DNA from: Gemmatimonadota bacterium
GTDB taxonomy: Bacteria > Gemmatimonadota > Gemmatimonadetes > Longimicrobiales > Gaopeijiaceae
DNA: 48,057 nucleotides
NCBI GenBank assembly: GCA_022340865.1
Contig: JAJDNC010000096.1
Location: 1 to 48,057, forward strand
Reading direction: 5' to 3'
Part shown: piece by piece, positions 35,154-43,528 of the stretch
How positions within the stretch are numbered: position 1 is the stretch's first letter
How the letters are laid out: each line of letters begins with the position of its first letter
Made by a program: the position numbers and the translations under genes
The notes under the pieces: model-generated
The model's database searches: none
What the model was told of the DNA's origin: nothing
Seen by the model: only the letters and a program-made list of their open reading frames with translations

Positions 35154-36247
35154 AGGCCGCGGATCCCGCGACCATCGAGACCCCCGTGGGCTACCTGGAC
35201 CTGAGCCGCGTTCGCGCCAACGCTCGCCGCGTGGCTGCCTACGCCGACGGCCACGGCCTTCGCTGGCGCCCCCACATCAAGACCCACAAATCCCTGGCGG
35301 TGGCGCGCATCCAGCTCGAAGCCGGCGCCAGCGGCCTCACCGTGGCGACGCTTCGCGAGGCCGAGGTCATGGCCACCCTGACACCCGACATTCTGCTGGC
35401 GTATCCACCGGTGGGCGTGGCGAAGCTCGAGCGGTTGCTGGCGTTGCCGCGTGAGCTGGACCTCAAGGTCGCTCTGGACGCCCCCGAGGTGCTCGCCCCT
35501 CTCGCCGCGGCGGCCGCCGCTTCCGGCCGTACCGTGGGGGTGCTGGTGGAGCTGGACGTGGGCCTGGGTCGGGTGGGGGTGCGGACGGACGCCGACCTCG
35601 TCCGCGTCGCGGAGGGCGCGGCCTCCGGTCGTGGTGTGGCGTTCCGCGGGATCCTCTTCTATCCCGGGCACATCCGTGGGCCGCGGGAATCCCAGTCCTC
35701 CCCCGTGGCCCAGGTGGCGGAGCGCCTCCGCGCGGCGCTGGACGCCCTGGGAGCGGCCGGCCTCGAGCCGGAGATCGTCAGCGGCGGATCCACACCCACC
35801 CTCTGGGACAGTCACCTCATGACCGGACTCACCGAGATCCGCTCGGGATCCTGCATCTTCTTCGACAGGGAAGCCCTGGATGTGGGCGTGGCCTCCGCGG
35901 AGGATCTCGCCTACACGGTGCTGACCACCGTCGTGAGCACGGCGGTGCCCGGCCATGCCGTGGTGGATGCGGGCTCCAAGGCCCTGGCCAAGGAGGGCAG
36001 GGGCGGTGACGGCTTCGGCGTGGTCTTCGAGCACCCCGAGGTCGTCGTCCGCTCTCTCTCGGAGGAGCACGGCGTGCTGGACCTGGGAGCGACCACCTGG
36101 CGCCCGACCATCGGCGAGCGCGTGCGCATCGTGCCCAACCACGTGTGCGTCTCGGTGAACCTGCAGGACGCGCTCCTCGCCCGGGACGGCGAGGCGCATC
36201 GGATGCTCACCCTGGATGCACGCGGGAGAGGCCCATGGACAGCCTGA
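35150..36247 (+). CDS. D-serine dehydratase / D-threonine aldolase-like PLP enzyme (alanine racemase fold)
   Basis: A 365-residue fold-type III PLP enzyme. The PLP lysine lies in RPHIKTHKS (about residues 40-48), and the phosphate-binding and substrate loops are seen in SGGSTPTLWDSH and EIRSGSCIFFD. Near the C-terminus PNHVCVSVN carries His331-x-Cys333. In this family eukaryotic-type D-serine dehydratase binds Zn2+ with His and Cys, while D-threonine aldolase uses His and Asp, so the HxC favours D-serine dehydratase-like chemistry (D-serine to pyruvate and ammonia). It overlaps the thioredoxin-like gene by 4 bases and the heptose kinase gene by 13. Confidence 0.85.
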   Translation: MKAADPATIETPVGYLDLSRVRANARRVAAYADGHGLRWRPHIKTHKSLAVARIQLEAGASGLTVATLREAEVMATLTPDILLAYPPVGVAKLERLLALPRELDLKVALDAPEVLAPLAAAAAASGRTVGVLVELDVGLGRVGVRTDADLVRVAEGAASGRGVAFRGILFYPGHIRGPRESQSSPVAQVAERLRAALDALGAAGLEPEIVSGGSTPTLWDSHLMTGLTEIRSGSCIFFDREALDVGVASAEDLAYTVLTTVVSTAVPGHAVVDAGSKALAKEGRGGDGFGVVFEHPEVVVRSLSEEHGVLDLGATTWRPTIGERVRIVPNHVCVSVNLQDALLARDGEAHRMLTLDARGRGPWTA

Positions 36248-37236
36248 GCCTGGAGCGGGTGGCGGCGATTCTCCGGGACATCCGATCCGTCCGGGTCCTG
36301 GTGGTGGGCGACGTCATGCTGGACCGCTACATCTCCGGATCGGTGGACCGCATCTCTCCGGAGGCGCCGGTGCCGGTGGTCCGCGTGGACGCCGAGTCCT
36401 TCGCGGTGGGAGGCGCCGGGAACGTCGCCGCGAACGTGGCGGCCCTGGGCGCAGAGTGTCGCGTGGTGGGATGCGTGGGCAAGGACAGCGCCGGCGAACA
36501 GCTGCGCTCGGAGCTGGAGCTGCTGCGCGTGCGCACCGACGGCCTGGTGGTCACCGACGAGCGCCCCACCACCGTGAAGACGCGCATCCTCGCCCGCCGC
36601 CAGCAGGTGGTGCGCTTCGACCACGAGTCGGAGGCGGACAGCGCCGGGGGGCTGGCGAAGGCGCTGGCGGACACCGTCGCGGAGCTCGGTGCGGATGCCG
36701 ACGTCCTGATCCTGGAGGACTACAACAAGGGCGTTCTCGTGCCCTCCGTGATCGCGGCGGCGGCCGCGGGCAGCCGTGCGCGGAGTGCTCCGACGGTGGT
36801 GGACCCCAAGCGGCGCAACTTCTTCGAGTACGCGGGGGCCACCGTATTCAAGCCCAACGCCAAGGAGCTGGCCGACGCGCTCGGCGACTTCATCCATCCA
36901 GACGAGCCGGACTGGATGGAGGCCACGCGCTCGCGCCTGGCGTGCGACAACCTCCTCCTGACGCTGGGGGAGCGGGGCATGGCCCTCCAGACCGACGACG
37001 GGCAGCTGGTCCGGATCCCCACGGTGGCGCGTGGCGTCTACGACGTGTCGGGGGCCGGCGATACGGTGGTCGCCGTGGTCGGGGCGGCTCTCGCCGCGGG
37101 TGCCAGGGCCTCCGAGGCGGCGCTCCTCGCCAACCACGCCGCAGCCGTCGAGGTGGGCAAGCCCGGGGTGGCCACGGTGTCCCCTGAGGAGATCCTCGAC
37201 CACGCGCGCGCGTTCCACGACGCCCTGGGAGACTGA
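36235..37236 (+). CDS. rfaE1: D-glycero-beta-D-manno-heptose-7-phosphate kinase
   Basis: A 333-residue PfkB-family kinase that phosphorylates heptose 7-phosphate to the 1,7-bisphosphate in ADP-heptose synthesis for LPS core. The RfaE1 pattern is clear: GDVMLDRYISGSVDRISPEAPVPVV, shown in part as GDVMLDRY and RISPEAPVPV, then GGAGNVAANVAALG, DYNKGVL, FKPNAKEL and the PfkB signature with the catalytic Asp, VSGAGDTVVA. The ATG at 36235 has GGGAGAGG upstream and lies inside the end of the preceding gene. The adenylyltransferase half of bifunctional HldE is absent here but is encoded separately at 45784-46272. Confidence 0.95.
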   Translation: MDSLSLERVAAILRDIRSVRVLVVGDVMLDRYISGSVDRISPEAPVPVVRVDAESFAVGGAGNVAANVAALGAECRVVGCVGKDSAGEQLRSELELLRVRTDGLVVTDERPTTVKTRILARRQQVVRFDHESEADSAGGLAKALADTVAELGADADVLILEDYNKGVLVPSVIAAAAAGSRARSAPTVVDPKRRNFFEYAGATVFKPNAKELADALGDFIHPDEPDWMEATRSRLACDNLLLTLGERGMALQTDDGQLVRIPTVARGVYDVSGAGDTVVAVVGAALAAGARASEAALLANHAAAVEVGKPGVATVSPEEILDHARAFHDALGD

Positions 37237-37287
37237 GATGCGGCAGGCTCGTCCGATCCCACATGAAGCCAAGAGCAGGAGGTTCCG

Positions 37288-37674
37288 ATGAGTGAGCTGA
37301 AGCCCGTGCACACCGACAAGGCCCCTGCGGCCATCGGCCCTTACTCCCAGGCCGTCGTATCCGACGGTTGGGTGTTCTGTTCGGGGCAGATCGCGCTGGA
37401 TCCGGCGACGGGAGAGCTGGTGGGCGGCGACGTGGCGCGGCAGACGGACCAGGTGCTGGCCAACCTGCGCCAGGTGCTGGAAGCCGCCGGCGCGGGCATG
37501 GACACCGTGGTCAAGACCACCGTGTTCCTGGCGGACATGGGGGACTTCCAGGCCATGAACGAGGTGTACGGGCGCCATTTCGGCGATCATCGTCCGGCAC
37601 GGGCGGCGGTGCAGGCGGCGGCCCTGCCCAAGTCCGTCGACGTGGAGATCGAGGCGGTGGCCAGGGTCCGTTGA
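37288..37674 (+). CDS. ridA: RidA-family reactive imine deaminase
   Basis: A 128-residue protein of standard length, with AGGAGG 6 bases before the ATG. RidA hydrolyses the 2-aminoacrylate-type imines released by PLP dehydratases. Family markers: IGPYSQAV, VFCSGQIALDP, the catalytic Arg in RPARAAVQ, and ALPKSVDVEIEAVA at the end. Its place in the same cluster as a D-serine dehydratase-like gene makes sense, since such enzymes release 2-aminoacrylate; the functional link is inferred. It starts 51 bases after the heptose kinase. Confidence 0.95.
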   Translation: MSELKPVHTDKAPAAIGPYSQAVVSDGWVFCSGQIALDPATGELVGGDVARQTDQVLANLRQVLEAAGAGMDTVVKTTVFLADMGDFQAMNEVYGRHFGDHRPARAAVQAAALPKSVDVEIEAVARVR

Positions 37675-37699
37675 GGGCTCTGCCGGGTACAACATTCTC

Positions 37700-38125
37700 A
37701 TGAGACCCTACTCGATTCGCTCCGCCCGGTTGTCCCGGCCGCTCCGGCGCTCTGCGCTGTGGGCCGGCATGGCGGTCACCCTCCTGATGACGGCGTGCGC
37801 CTCGGCGCCGGCGAAATCTCCCTTCGGGGGCGGAGGCGGCGGTGGAGGGGGTGGCCACGTCCGCGTCTACGTGCAGAACCTCGGCTTCTCCAACGTGCGC
37901 GTGTACGCGGTGACTCCCCAGGGAAACCTCGACCTGGGCATCGTGCAGACGACCCAGACCCGCACGTTCGCCGTTCCCTGGAACCAGATGGCCGTGCTCT
38001 CCTTCAACCTGGACTTCACGACGGCCGGCCAGTACACCACCCGGGCGGTGGGTGTCTCGCCGGGCCAGACGGTGCAGGTGAATATTCCAGCCAACGGCGG
38101 GTACGCGACCGTGCAGGTCCGGTAG
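37700..38125 (+). CDS. Small lipoprotein of unknown function with Gly-rich linker
   Basis: A 141-residue lipoprotein. The signal ends in LLMTAC (Cys33), followed by a linker with ten consecutive Gly (about residues 43-52) and a compact beta domain (VRVYVQNLGFSNVRVYAV, then GQTVQVNIPANGG) that resembles a small immunoglobulin-like fold. No family is recognised. It starts 25 bases after ridA and ends 14 bases from the convergent dehydrogenase gene. A 12-base tandem duplication (38115-38126 and 38127-38138) spans the stop codon. Confidence 0.7.
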   Translation: MRPYSIRSARLSRPLRRSALWAGMAVTLLMTACASAPAKSPFGGGGGGGGGGHVRVYVQNLGFSNVRVYAVTPQGNLDLGIVQTTQTRTFAVPWNQMAVLSFNLDFTTAGQYTTRAVGVSPGQTVQVNIPANGGYATVQVR

Positions 38126-38139
38126 GAGGTCCGGTAGGC

Positions 38140-40578
38140 CTACTCGCCGTAGGGCACCCAGATGTTCTTCACCTGGGTCGCCTCCCGCAGGAACTCCTCA
38201 CCTTCTCCCTGCTGTGCGTTCACCCAATTTCTTGCACGGCCGTAACTTACCCACGTTCGCTTCATGTTTCCCGTAGACGCCCGCTCGACGTCCGTGGACC
38301 CCACGGCGCTCCCGAAGTACCAGATCCCGTCCACGTCGTCGTGGGCGGCCAGGGTGGGGACGATCTCGTCGTGGACGCCGGTGACGATGTTCACCACGCC
38401 GCCGGGGACGTCGGAGGTGTCCATGACCTGGTAGAAGTCCGTGGCCGCCAGGGGCCCCACCCGGGAGGGGATGGCCACCACCGCGTTCCCCATGGCGACC
38501 AGGGGCGCCAGGCACGACACGAAGCCCAGCAGGGGGAGCTCGTCGGGGCACACGGCACCCATGACGCCGATGGGCTCGTTCATGGCCAGCGTGACGTTGC
38601 GGAACGGCGTGGAGTGGACCCTCCCGTCCCACTTGTCGGCCCATGCTCCATAGGTGAAGAGCCGTCGCACGGCGGCTTCCACCTCGGCAGCCGCCCCCTT
38701 CCCGTCGCCGGACATCGAGGCCAGGCGCGCCGCCGTCTCCTCCCGGCGCGCATCCAGATTCTCCGCCAGGTAGTACAGGATCTGCGCCCGGTTGTGCGCG
38801 GTGCGCGCCGCCCAGCCCGCCTGGGCCTTGCGGGCCGCCTCCACCGCGTTGCGCACGTCCTTGCGGTTGCCCCGGCCGACCTCGCCCGCGACACGCCCGC
38901 CGACGCCCCTCACGGCGATGCTGTAGTCGCCGTCGGGCCGCGTCTGCTTGCCGCCGATGTAGAGCTTCGCCGTGCGGTCGACGGACCTGCCACCGGCTGC
39001 GGGCGTATCGCCCCCGCCGGCCCCGGCGGGGGCTCCAGCCGCGGATCCCGGCGGAGGAACGTCCTCCGGAACCGGAGCGGAGAGCTCCGGGGCCTGCGGC
39101 GCCGTACCCTCCCAGGTCGGTCGCACATACTCCCACAGCCCCTCGCGCCCCCCTTCGCGGCCGAAGCCGCTCTCCCGGTACCCGCCGAAGCCGGAAGCCG
39201 CGTCGAAGAAGTTCGTGCAGTTCACCCACACGGTTCCGGCCTTGACCTTGGGTGCCACGTCCAGGGCCAGGTTCACGCTCTCCGTCCAGATCGACGCGGC
39301 GAGGCCGTAGCGGGTGTCGTTGGCCAGGGCCACGGCCTCAGCCGGCGTGCGGAACGTCATCATGACCACCACGGGCCCGAAGATCTCCACCTGCGCCAGG
39401 GTCCCCGAAGGCGCGCAGTTCGTGCACAGCGTCGGCGGATAGAACCACCCTTCCCGGGGAACCCCCCAGGTCGGCTGCCAGACCTCGGCACCCTCCCCGC
39501 GGCCCTTCTCCACCAGGCTCCGGATCCGCTCGAGCTGCACGGGCGCCACGATGGCACCCATGTCCACCGCCTTGTCCAGGGGATCCCCCATCCGCAGGGT
39601 CTCCATTCGCGCCCTGAGCTTCCGCTCCAGGGCCACGGCGATCCCTTCCTGGGCCAGGATCCTCGACCCGGCGCAGCACACCTGTCCCTGGTTGAACCAG
39701 ATGGCGTCCACGACCCCTTCCACCACCGAGTCCAGGTCGGCATCGTCGAAGACGACGAAGGGCGACTTGCCCCCCAGCTCGAGGCTCACGCGCTTGCCGG
39801 TACCCGCCGTTTCGGAGCGGATGATGCGCCCCACCTCGGTGGAGCCCGTAAACGCGATCTTGTCGACGCTCGGGTGGGCCACCAGGGCCGCCCCCGTGCG
39901 GCCGTCCCCCGTCACGACGTTGAAGACCCCGGCGGGCAGCTCCGCCTCCCGTGAAAGCTCCGCGAAGAGCAGGGCCGTGAGGGGCGTGAACTCGGCGGGC
40001 TTCAGAACCACCGTGTTTCCGGTCGCCAGTGCCGGCGCCACCTTCCACGCCAGCATGAGCATGGGGAAGTTCCAGGGGATGATCTGGCCGACCACCCCCA
40101 CCGGCTCGTAGTCCGGCATCTCCCCGGCCATGAGCTGGGCCCATCCCGCGTGGTGGTAGAAGTGCCTCGCCACCAGGGGGATATCCAGGTCCCGGGATTC
40201 CCGGATCGGCTTCCCGTTGTCCATGCTCTCCAGCACGGCGAAGAGACGGGCGTGCTTCTGGATCCTGCGGGCCAGCGCGTACAGGTAGCGCGCCCGACCA
40301 TGGGGGCCCAGCGCCCACCACCCCGGCTGGGCGGCCCGGGCCGCGCGCACCGCCTCGTCCACGTCCTCGGGGGAGCCCTGGCGCACGCGGGCCATGGCCA
40401 CCCCGGTGGCGGGGTTGGCGGTCTCGAAGGACTCCCCGGCGTCGGGGTCCGTGAACGCGCCGCCCACGTAGTGCCCGAAGGCCCGCCCGTGATCGTCCAG
40501 CCAGGAGTTGGCACGCTCGGCGCTCTCCGGCGCGGGTCCGTACTCCATCGTCTCGAAGATCTCGGCGACTTTGCTCAT
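38140..40578 (-). CDS. Two-domain aldehyde dehydrogenase (ALDH16-like)
   Basis: An 812-residue protein made of two aldehyde dehydrogenase domains. The first (about 1-510) is complete: IIPWNFP with Asn170, Lys193 in VLKPAE, the NAD-binding GSTEVG, the general base Glu267 in LELGGKSP and the nucleophile Cys301 in GQVCCAGSR. After a Pro/Ala/Gly-rich linker, a second domain (about 540-812) keeps the ALDH N-terminal fold but lacks the LELGGK and GQxC motifs, so it is non-catalytic. This is the layout of ALDH16-type enzymes. The ATG overlaps the deoC stop by 4 bases; with deoC it could oxidise the acetaldehyde released to acetate. Confidence 0.92.
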   Translation of the reverse strand: MSKVAEIFETMEYGPAPESAERANSWLDDHGRAFGHYVGGAFTDPDAGESFETANPATGVAMARVRQGSPEDVDEAVRAARAAQPGWWALGPHGRARYLYALARRIQKHARLFAVLESMDNGKPIRESRDLDIPLVARHFYHHAGWAQLMAGEMPDYEPVGVVGQIIPWNFPMLMLAWKVAPALATGNTVVLKPAEFTPLTALLFAELSREAELPAGVFNVVTGDGRTGAALVAHPSVDKIAFTGSTEVGRIIRSETAGTGKRVSLELGGKSPFVVFDDADLDSVVEGVVDAIWFNQGQVCCAGSRILAQEGIAVALERKLRARMETLRMGDPLDKAVDMGAIVAPVQLERIRSLVEKGRGEGAEVWQPTWGVPREGWFYPPTLCTNCAPSGTLAQVEIFGPVVVMMTFRTPAEAVALANDTRYGLAASIWTESVNLALDVAPKVKAGTVWVNCTNFFDAASGFGGYRESGFGREGGREGLWEYVRPTWEGTAPQAPELSAPVPEDVPPPGSAAGAPAGAGGGDTPAAGGRSVDRTAKLYIGGKQTRPDGDYSIAVRGVGGRVAGEVGRGNRKDVRNAVEAARKAQAGWAARTAHNRAQILYYLAENLDARREETAARLASMSGDGKGAAAEVEAAVRRLFTYGAWADKWDGRVHSTPFRNVTLAMNEPIGVMGAVCPDELPLLGFVSCLAPLVAMGNAVVAIPSRVGPLAATDFYQVMDTSDVPGGVVNIVTGVHDEIVPTLAAHDDVDGIWYFGSAVGSTDVERASTGNMKRTWVSYGRARNWVNAQQGEGEEFLREATQVKNIWVPYGE

Positions 40579-41603
40579 GCGAGGGGATGGCGGTGCTGGG
40601 CCGAGTAGCGGCCGGTGACATGATGCTCGAGCTGGCGCTCGATGTCGCCCAGGAGCGAGGAGGCCCCGAAACGGAAGAGCTCCGGGGTGAGCCATCCCGT
40701 GCCCAGCTCCTCCTTCATGAGGATGAGCCAGACCAGGGACTGCTTGGCGGTGCGGATCCCGCCGGCGGGCTTGAAGCCCACGGCGTATCCCGTGCGCTCG
40801 GCGTAGGCTCGAACGGCCCGGGCCATGGCCACGCCCACGGGAAGGGTGGCGTTCACGCCCTCCTTGCCCGTGGACGTCTTCACGAAGTCCGCCCCGGCCA
40901 TCATGCACACGAGGCTGGCCCGGGCGACGTTGCGTAGCGTGGCCAGCTCGCCGGTGGCGAGGATGGTCTTGAGGTGCGCGTCGCCGCAGGCGTCCCGGAA
41001 GGCGCGCACTTCCTCGTACAGTGCCTCCCAGTTCCCGGTGAGGACGTGGCCGCGCGTCACCACGACGTCGATCTCCCGCGCCCCGGCCTCGACGGAAGCG
41101 TGGATCTCCTGGAGGCGCTGGGGCAGGGGGTTCAGCCCATGGGGGAAGCCGGCGGACACCGCCGCCACCGGGATGCCGCTCCCGGCGAGCGCCTGCACCG
41201 CCGCCTCCACCAGCTGGTGGTAGACGCACACCGCGGCGACGCGGATGGACCCGTCGTTCATCCCCAGGGCATCGAGGATGTCGCCGCGCACCGGGTGGCG
41301 CGCCTTGGCGCACAGCCGCCGCACCCGGCCGGGGGTGTCGTCGCCCGACAGGGTGGTGAGGTCGATGCACGTCACGGCCTTCAGAAGCCACGCCGCCTGC
41401 CAGGCCTTCTTCACCGAGCGCCGAGTGCCCAACGTGGCCGCCCGCCGCTCCACCGCGCTCAGGTTGATCCGGACCTCCCGGACCCAGTCCAGCTCCAGGG
41501 GCATGCCGGGATTGCGGGCTCCCTCGCGGAGAAGGCCCGGCTGCAGGGGGGGCGCCGTGGGAGCCGTGCTTCGGCTCCGCTGGCGCACGGTCTGATCACT
41601 CAT
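40575..41603 (-). CDS. deoC: Deoxyribose-phosphate aldolase
   Basis: A 342-residue aldolase, longer than the roughly 220-260 residues of short DeoC because of an N-terminal extension of about 70 residues. It splits 2-deoxyribose 5-phosphate into glyceraldehyde 3-phosphate and acetaldehyde. The family is shown by CIDLTTL (about 79-85), the Schiff-base Lys242 in DFVKTSTG and the second active-site Lys278 in GFKPAGGI. The ATG at 41603 is taken as start although the ribosome binding site is weak. It is the first gene of a two-gene operon with the aldehyde dehydrogenase, with coupled translation. No other deoxynucleoside catabolism genes are nearby. Confidence 0.94.
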   Translation of the reverse strand: MSDQTVRQRSRSTAPTAPPLQPGLLREGARNPGMPLELDWVREVRINLSAVERRAATLGTRRSVKKAWQAAWLLKAVTCIDLTTLSGDDTPGRVRRLCAKARHPVRGDILDALGMNDGSIRVAAVCVYHQLVEAAVQALAGSGIPVAAVSAGFPHGLNPLPQRLQEIHASVEAGAREIDVVVTRGHVLTGNWEALYEEVRAFRDACGDAHLKTILATGELATLRNVARASLVCMMAGADFVKTSTGKEGVNATLPVGVAMARAVRAYAERTGYAVGFKPAGGIRTAKQSLVWLILMKEELGTGWLTPELFRFGASSLLGDIERQLEHHVTGRYSAQHRHPLA

Positions 41604-41795
41604 GTCGACTCGTTCCACGGAGACGGATGTGCGGACAGCAACAGGAGGCCCGAGCAAGTTAGCGTGCGGTGTGGAGGGGAGACAGGCGCTGCCCTTGCGC
41701 CCGGTTAGATGCGCGTCGGGCCGGTACGCGCGGCGCGCTTGACGCGATCCGGCGTTCCCGGGAGCTTCGTGGCCTCCCGGCGGTGCGACGGCCAA

Positions 41796-41892
41796 GGGGG
41801 CGGAGGGGGTCTGGTGGCCCCGGCGGTCTTCAAAACCGTGCAGCCCGGCTAAAACCCGGGTGGGTGGGTTCGATTCCCACACGCTCCCGCCA
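41796..41892 (+). tRNA. selC: tRNA-Sec (anticodon UCA)
   Basis: A 97-base gene with selenocysteine-tRNA geometry. The acceptor stem is 8 bp long (41796-41803 with 41881-41888; seven pairs including one G-T, the innermost unpaired), followed by G73 and an encoded CCA. The D-arm has a long stem (GGGG with CCCC, 41806-41809/41818-41821) and a small loop. The anticodon loop CTTCAAA carries TCA at 41830-41832. The variable arm is long (stem 41843-41848/41856-41861), and the T-arm is GTGGG-TTCGATT-CCCAC (41864-41880). An 8+5 acceptor-T stack, long extra arm and UCA together are specific to Sec tRNA. A TTGACG at 41739-41744 could be its -35 box. Confidence 0.93.
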
Positions 41893-42004
41893 CGCGCCTG
41901 GACCGCTGGGCAGCCCTACCGTGTACCGCGCCTACGGTGCCCGTATCGGGCGCGAGCTTCCCCCGTTGATCCCTGCGGGGGCCTTCCGGTATCGTTGGCG
42001 GCTC

Positions 42005-42763
42005 ATGAGACGCTCTCCCAGATCCCGGCCCGGCGGCTTCCTCGACGCCCTGGCGGGCCGCACGCGCGGCGTGGTCCTGGTGATGACGGGATGTGCCATG
42101 GTCCTCGGCTCCGGAACCGCGGAGGCACAGTTGCCGAAGCCCGAGGCGCCCCCCATCACGTCTCCGGACACCCTCCCGCGTGACACGGCGACCCACGTCC
42201 ACAAGGGGGTCTCCCCCCGGGGTGCTTTCCTGCGGGCCCTCGCCATCCCCGGCTGGGGGCACTCGGCCATCGGCGCCTACAAGCGAGGAGCCTTCTACTT
42301 CGTCGCCGAGGGAATCGCCGCATGGGGCCTCATCAAGACCCACGAGCGCATCGACGAGGCGCAGCAGCGCATCCAGTTCCAGGAGGGGGTCGTACGCGGT
42401 GATCTCGCCGCGCAGGGGGTCACGGATCCCGCGGCGATCCAGACGGCGCTGGACAGCTTTCCGGCGCTCATCGACCTGCGTTCCCTCAAGGGTGCGCGCA
42501 AGAGGCAGCGCGAGGACTGGGCCGCTCTGGGTATCTTCCTGGTCTTCCTGAGCGGCGCCGACGCCTATGTGTCGGCCCACCTCGAGCACTTCCCGGCGCC
42601 GATCTCCATCGAGGCCCAACCCTCCGGCGGCGGCAGGTACGATGTCTCGTTGAGCGTGAAGCTCCCGCTCGGCGGGTTCAGCCCTCCCAGCGCCTCAGGC
42701 TCGGCGCCGCGCCCGCCTCCAGGACGAGATACGTCTGGTTCCGCACCCAATCGCCCGCATTGA
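42005..42763 (+). CDS. DUF5683-like membrane-associated protein
   Basis: A 252-residue protein with an N-terminal signal or anchor segment (about 17-42, ending near GTAEAQ). A conserved stretch, RGAFLRALAIPGWGHSAIGAYKRGAFYF (given here in outline, about residues 63-90), is characteristic of DUF5683: 'PGWGQ'-like turn, then KRGAFYFVAEG and a hydrophobic helix. A further membrane segment lies near 168-182. The C-terminus is Pro/Ser-rich. The family occurs in outer-membrane-bearing bacteria and has no assigned function. Its last 86 bases overlap the convergent lpxH gene, so the Pro-rich tail may be a shadow of lpxH coding. It starts 113 bases after selC. Confidence 0.75.
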   Translation: MRRSPRSRPGGFLDALAGRTRGVVLVMTGCAMVLGSGTAEAQLPKPEAPPITSPDTLPRDTATHVHKGVSPRGAFLRALAIPGWGHSAIGAYKRGAFYFVAEGIAAWGLIKTHERIDEAQQRIQFQEGVVRGDLAAQGVTDPAAIQTALDSFPALIDLRSLKGARKRQREDWAALGIFLVFLSGADAYVSAHLEHFPAPISIEAQPSGGGRYDVSLSVKLPLGGFSPPSASGSAPRPPPGRDTSGSAPNRPH

Positions 42764-43415
42764 CGTACCAGCGGCCCGGCTCCACCTCCACGATGCGCGG
42801 GATGTGCGTGTGTCCCAGCACCACCAGGGTGAGCTCGGGCTCGGCGCGGAGCTTGCCCACGGCCCAGGCTTCCAGGGCGGCCGAGCGGTCCTTGTCGGCC
42901 TCGCTGGAGACCCCCCAGCGGTCCTCGGTCTGGGAGACCCGGCCCCCGATGCGATCCCCCACCGCCGGAGGCAGAAGCGAGAACGCCAGACGGGTCGCGC
43001 GGCCGCGCAGCAGGAGGCGCAAGGCGCGGTATCCCAGGTCTCCCTTGCCCAGGCCGTCTCCGTGGGCGAGGAAGGTCCGGAAGCCCGCGTAGTCGCGCAC
43101 CACGGGACTCTGAAGGAACTCGAGCCCGATCTCCTCCCGGAGGTAGCGCCCGCCCCACCAGTCGTGGTTGCCGCCCATGAGCGTGACCGGGACGCCTCCG
43201 TCCACGACCTCTCGGAGGAGGCACAGAACTCCATCGTATCCCCGGGGGACCCCCCACACGTACTCGAACCAGAAGTCGAAGAGATCCCCGTTGAGCACCA
43301 CCCGGGAGGCCGCGTTCCCGGCATGGGCGAGCCACGCCAGGAAGGCCTCCTCCCGCTGGGGCGCAACGCCTCCCAGGTGGGCGTCGGATGCGATGTAGAC
43401 GGGCTTCGTGGACAT
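42678..43415 (-). CDS. lpxH: UDP-2,3-diacylglucosamine diphosphatase LpxH
   Basis: A 245-residue metallophosphoesterase that removes UMP from UDP-2,3-diacylglucosamine in lipid A synthesis, at the cytoplasmic face of the inner membrane. The metal-binding set of the calcineurin-like fold is complete: SDAHLGG, NGDLFDFW, GGNHDWW, AHGDG and GHTHIP. The ATG at 43415 is consistent with the family start (KPVYIASDAH). It is transcribed alone on the minus strand and overlaps the end of the DUF5683-like gene. The presence of LPS genes on both sides supports the assignment over other phosphoesterases. Confidence 0.92.
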   Translation of the reverse strand: MSTKPVYIASDAHLGGVAPQREEAFLAWLAHAGNAASRVVLNGDLFDFWFEYVWGVPRGYDGVLCLLREVVDGGVPVTLMGGNHDWWGGRYLREEIGLEFLQSPVVRDYAGFRTFLAHGDGLGKGDLGYRALRLLLRGRATRLAFSLLPPAVGDRIGGRVSQTEDRWGVSSEADKDRSAALEAWAVGKLRAEPELTLVVLGHTHIPRIVEVEPGRWYVNAGDWVRNQTYLVLEAGAAPSLRRWEG

Positions 43416-43528
43416 GGCGCGCCGAAGGTAGAGAGACCCCGAAGCACGTCACAAGCCCCGGGGGCCACGGAAACCGCGCTATCCAGGGAGGGGTAGGAGA
43501 GCCCGTCCGCACCGGATACGTTTGCGTC

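Noticed and set aside
38115..38138. 12-base tandem duplication (AGGTCCGGTAGG twice) at the stop codon of the small lipoprotein
   Set aside because: Probably a slippage event with no functional consequence, as both copies give the same stop.
41739..41767. Promoter for selC with -35 TTGACG
   Set aside because: The position 17 bases downstream reads GAGCTT, which is not a credible -10 box.
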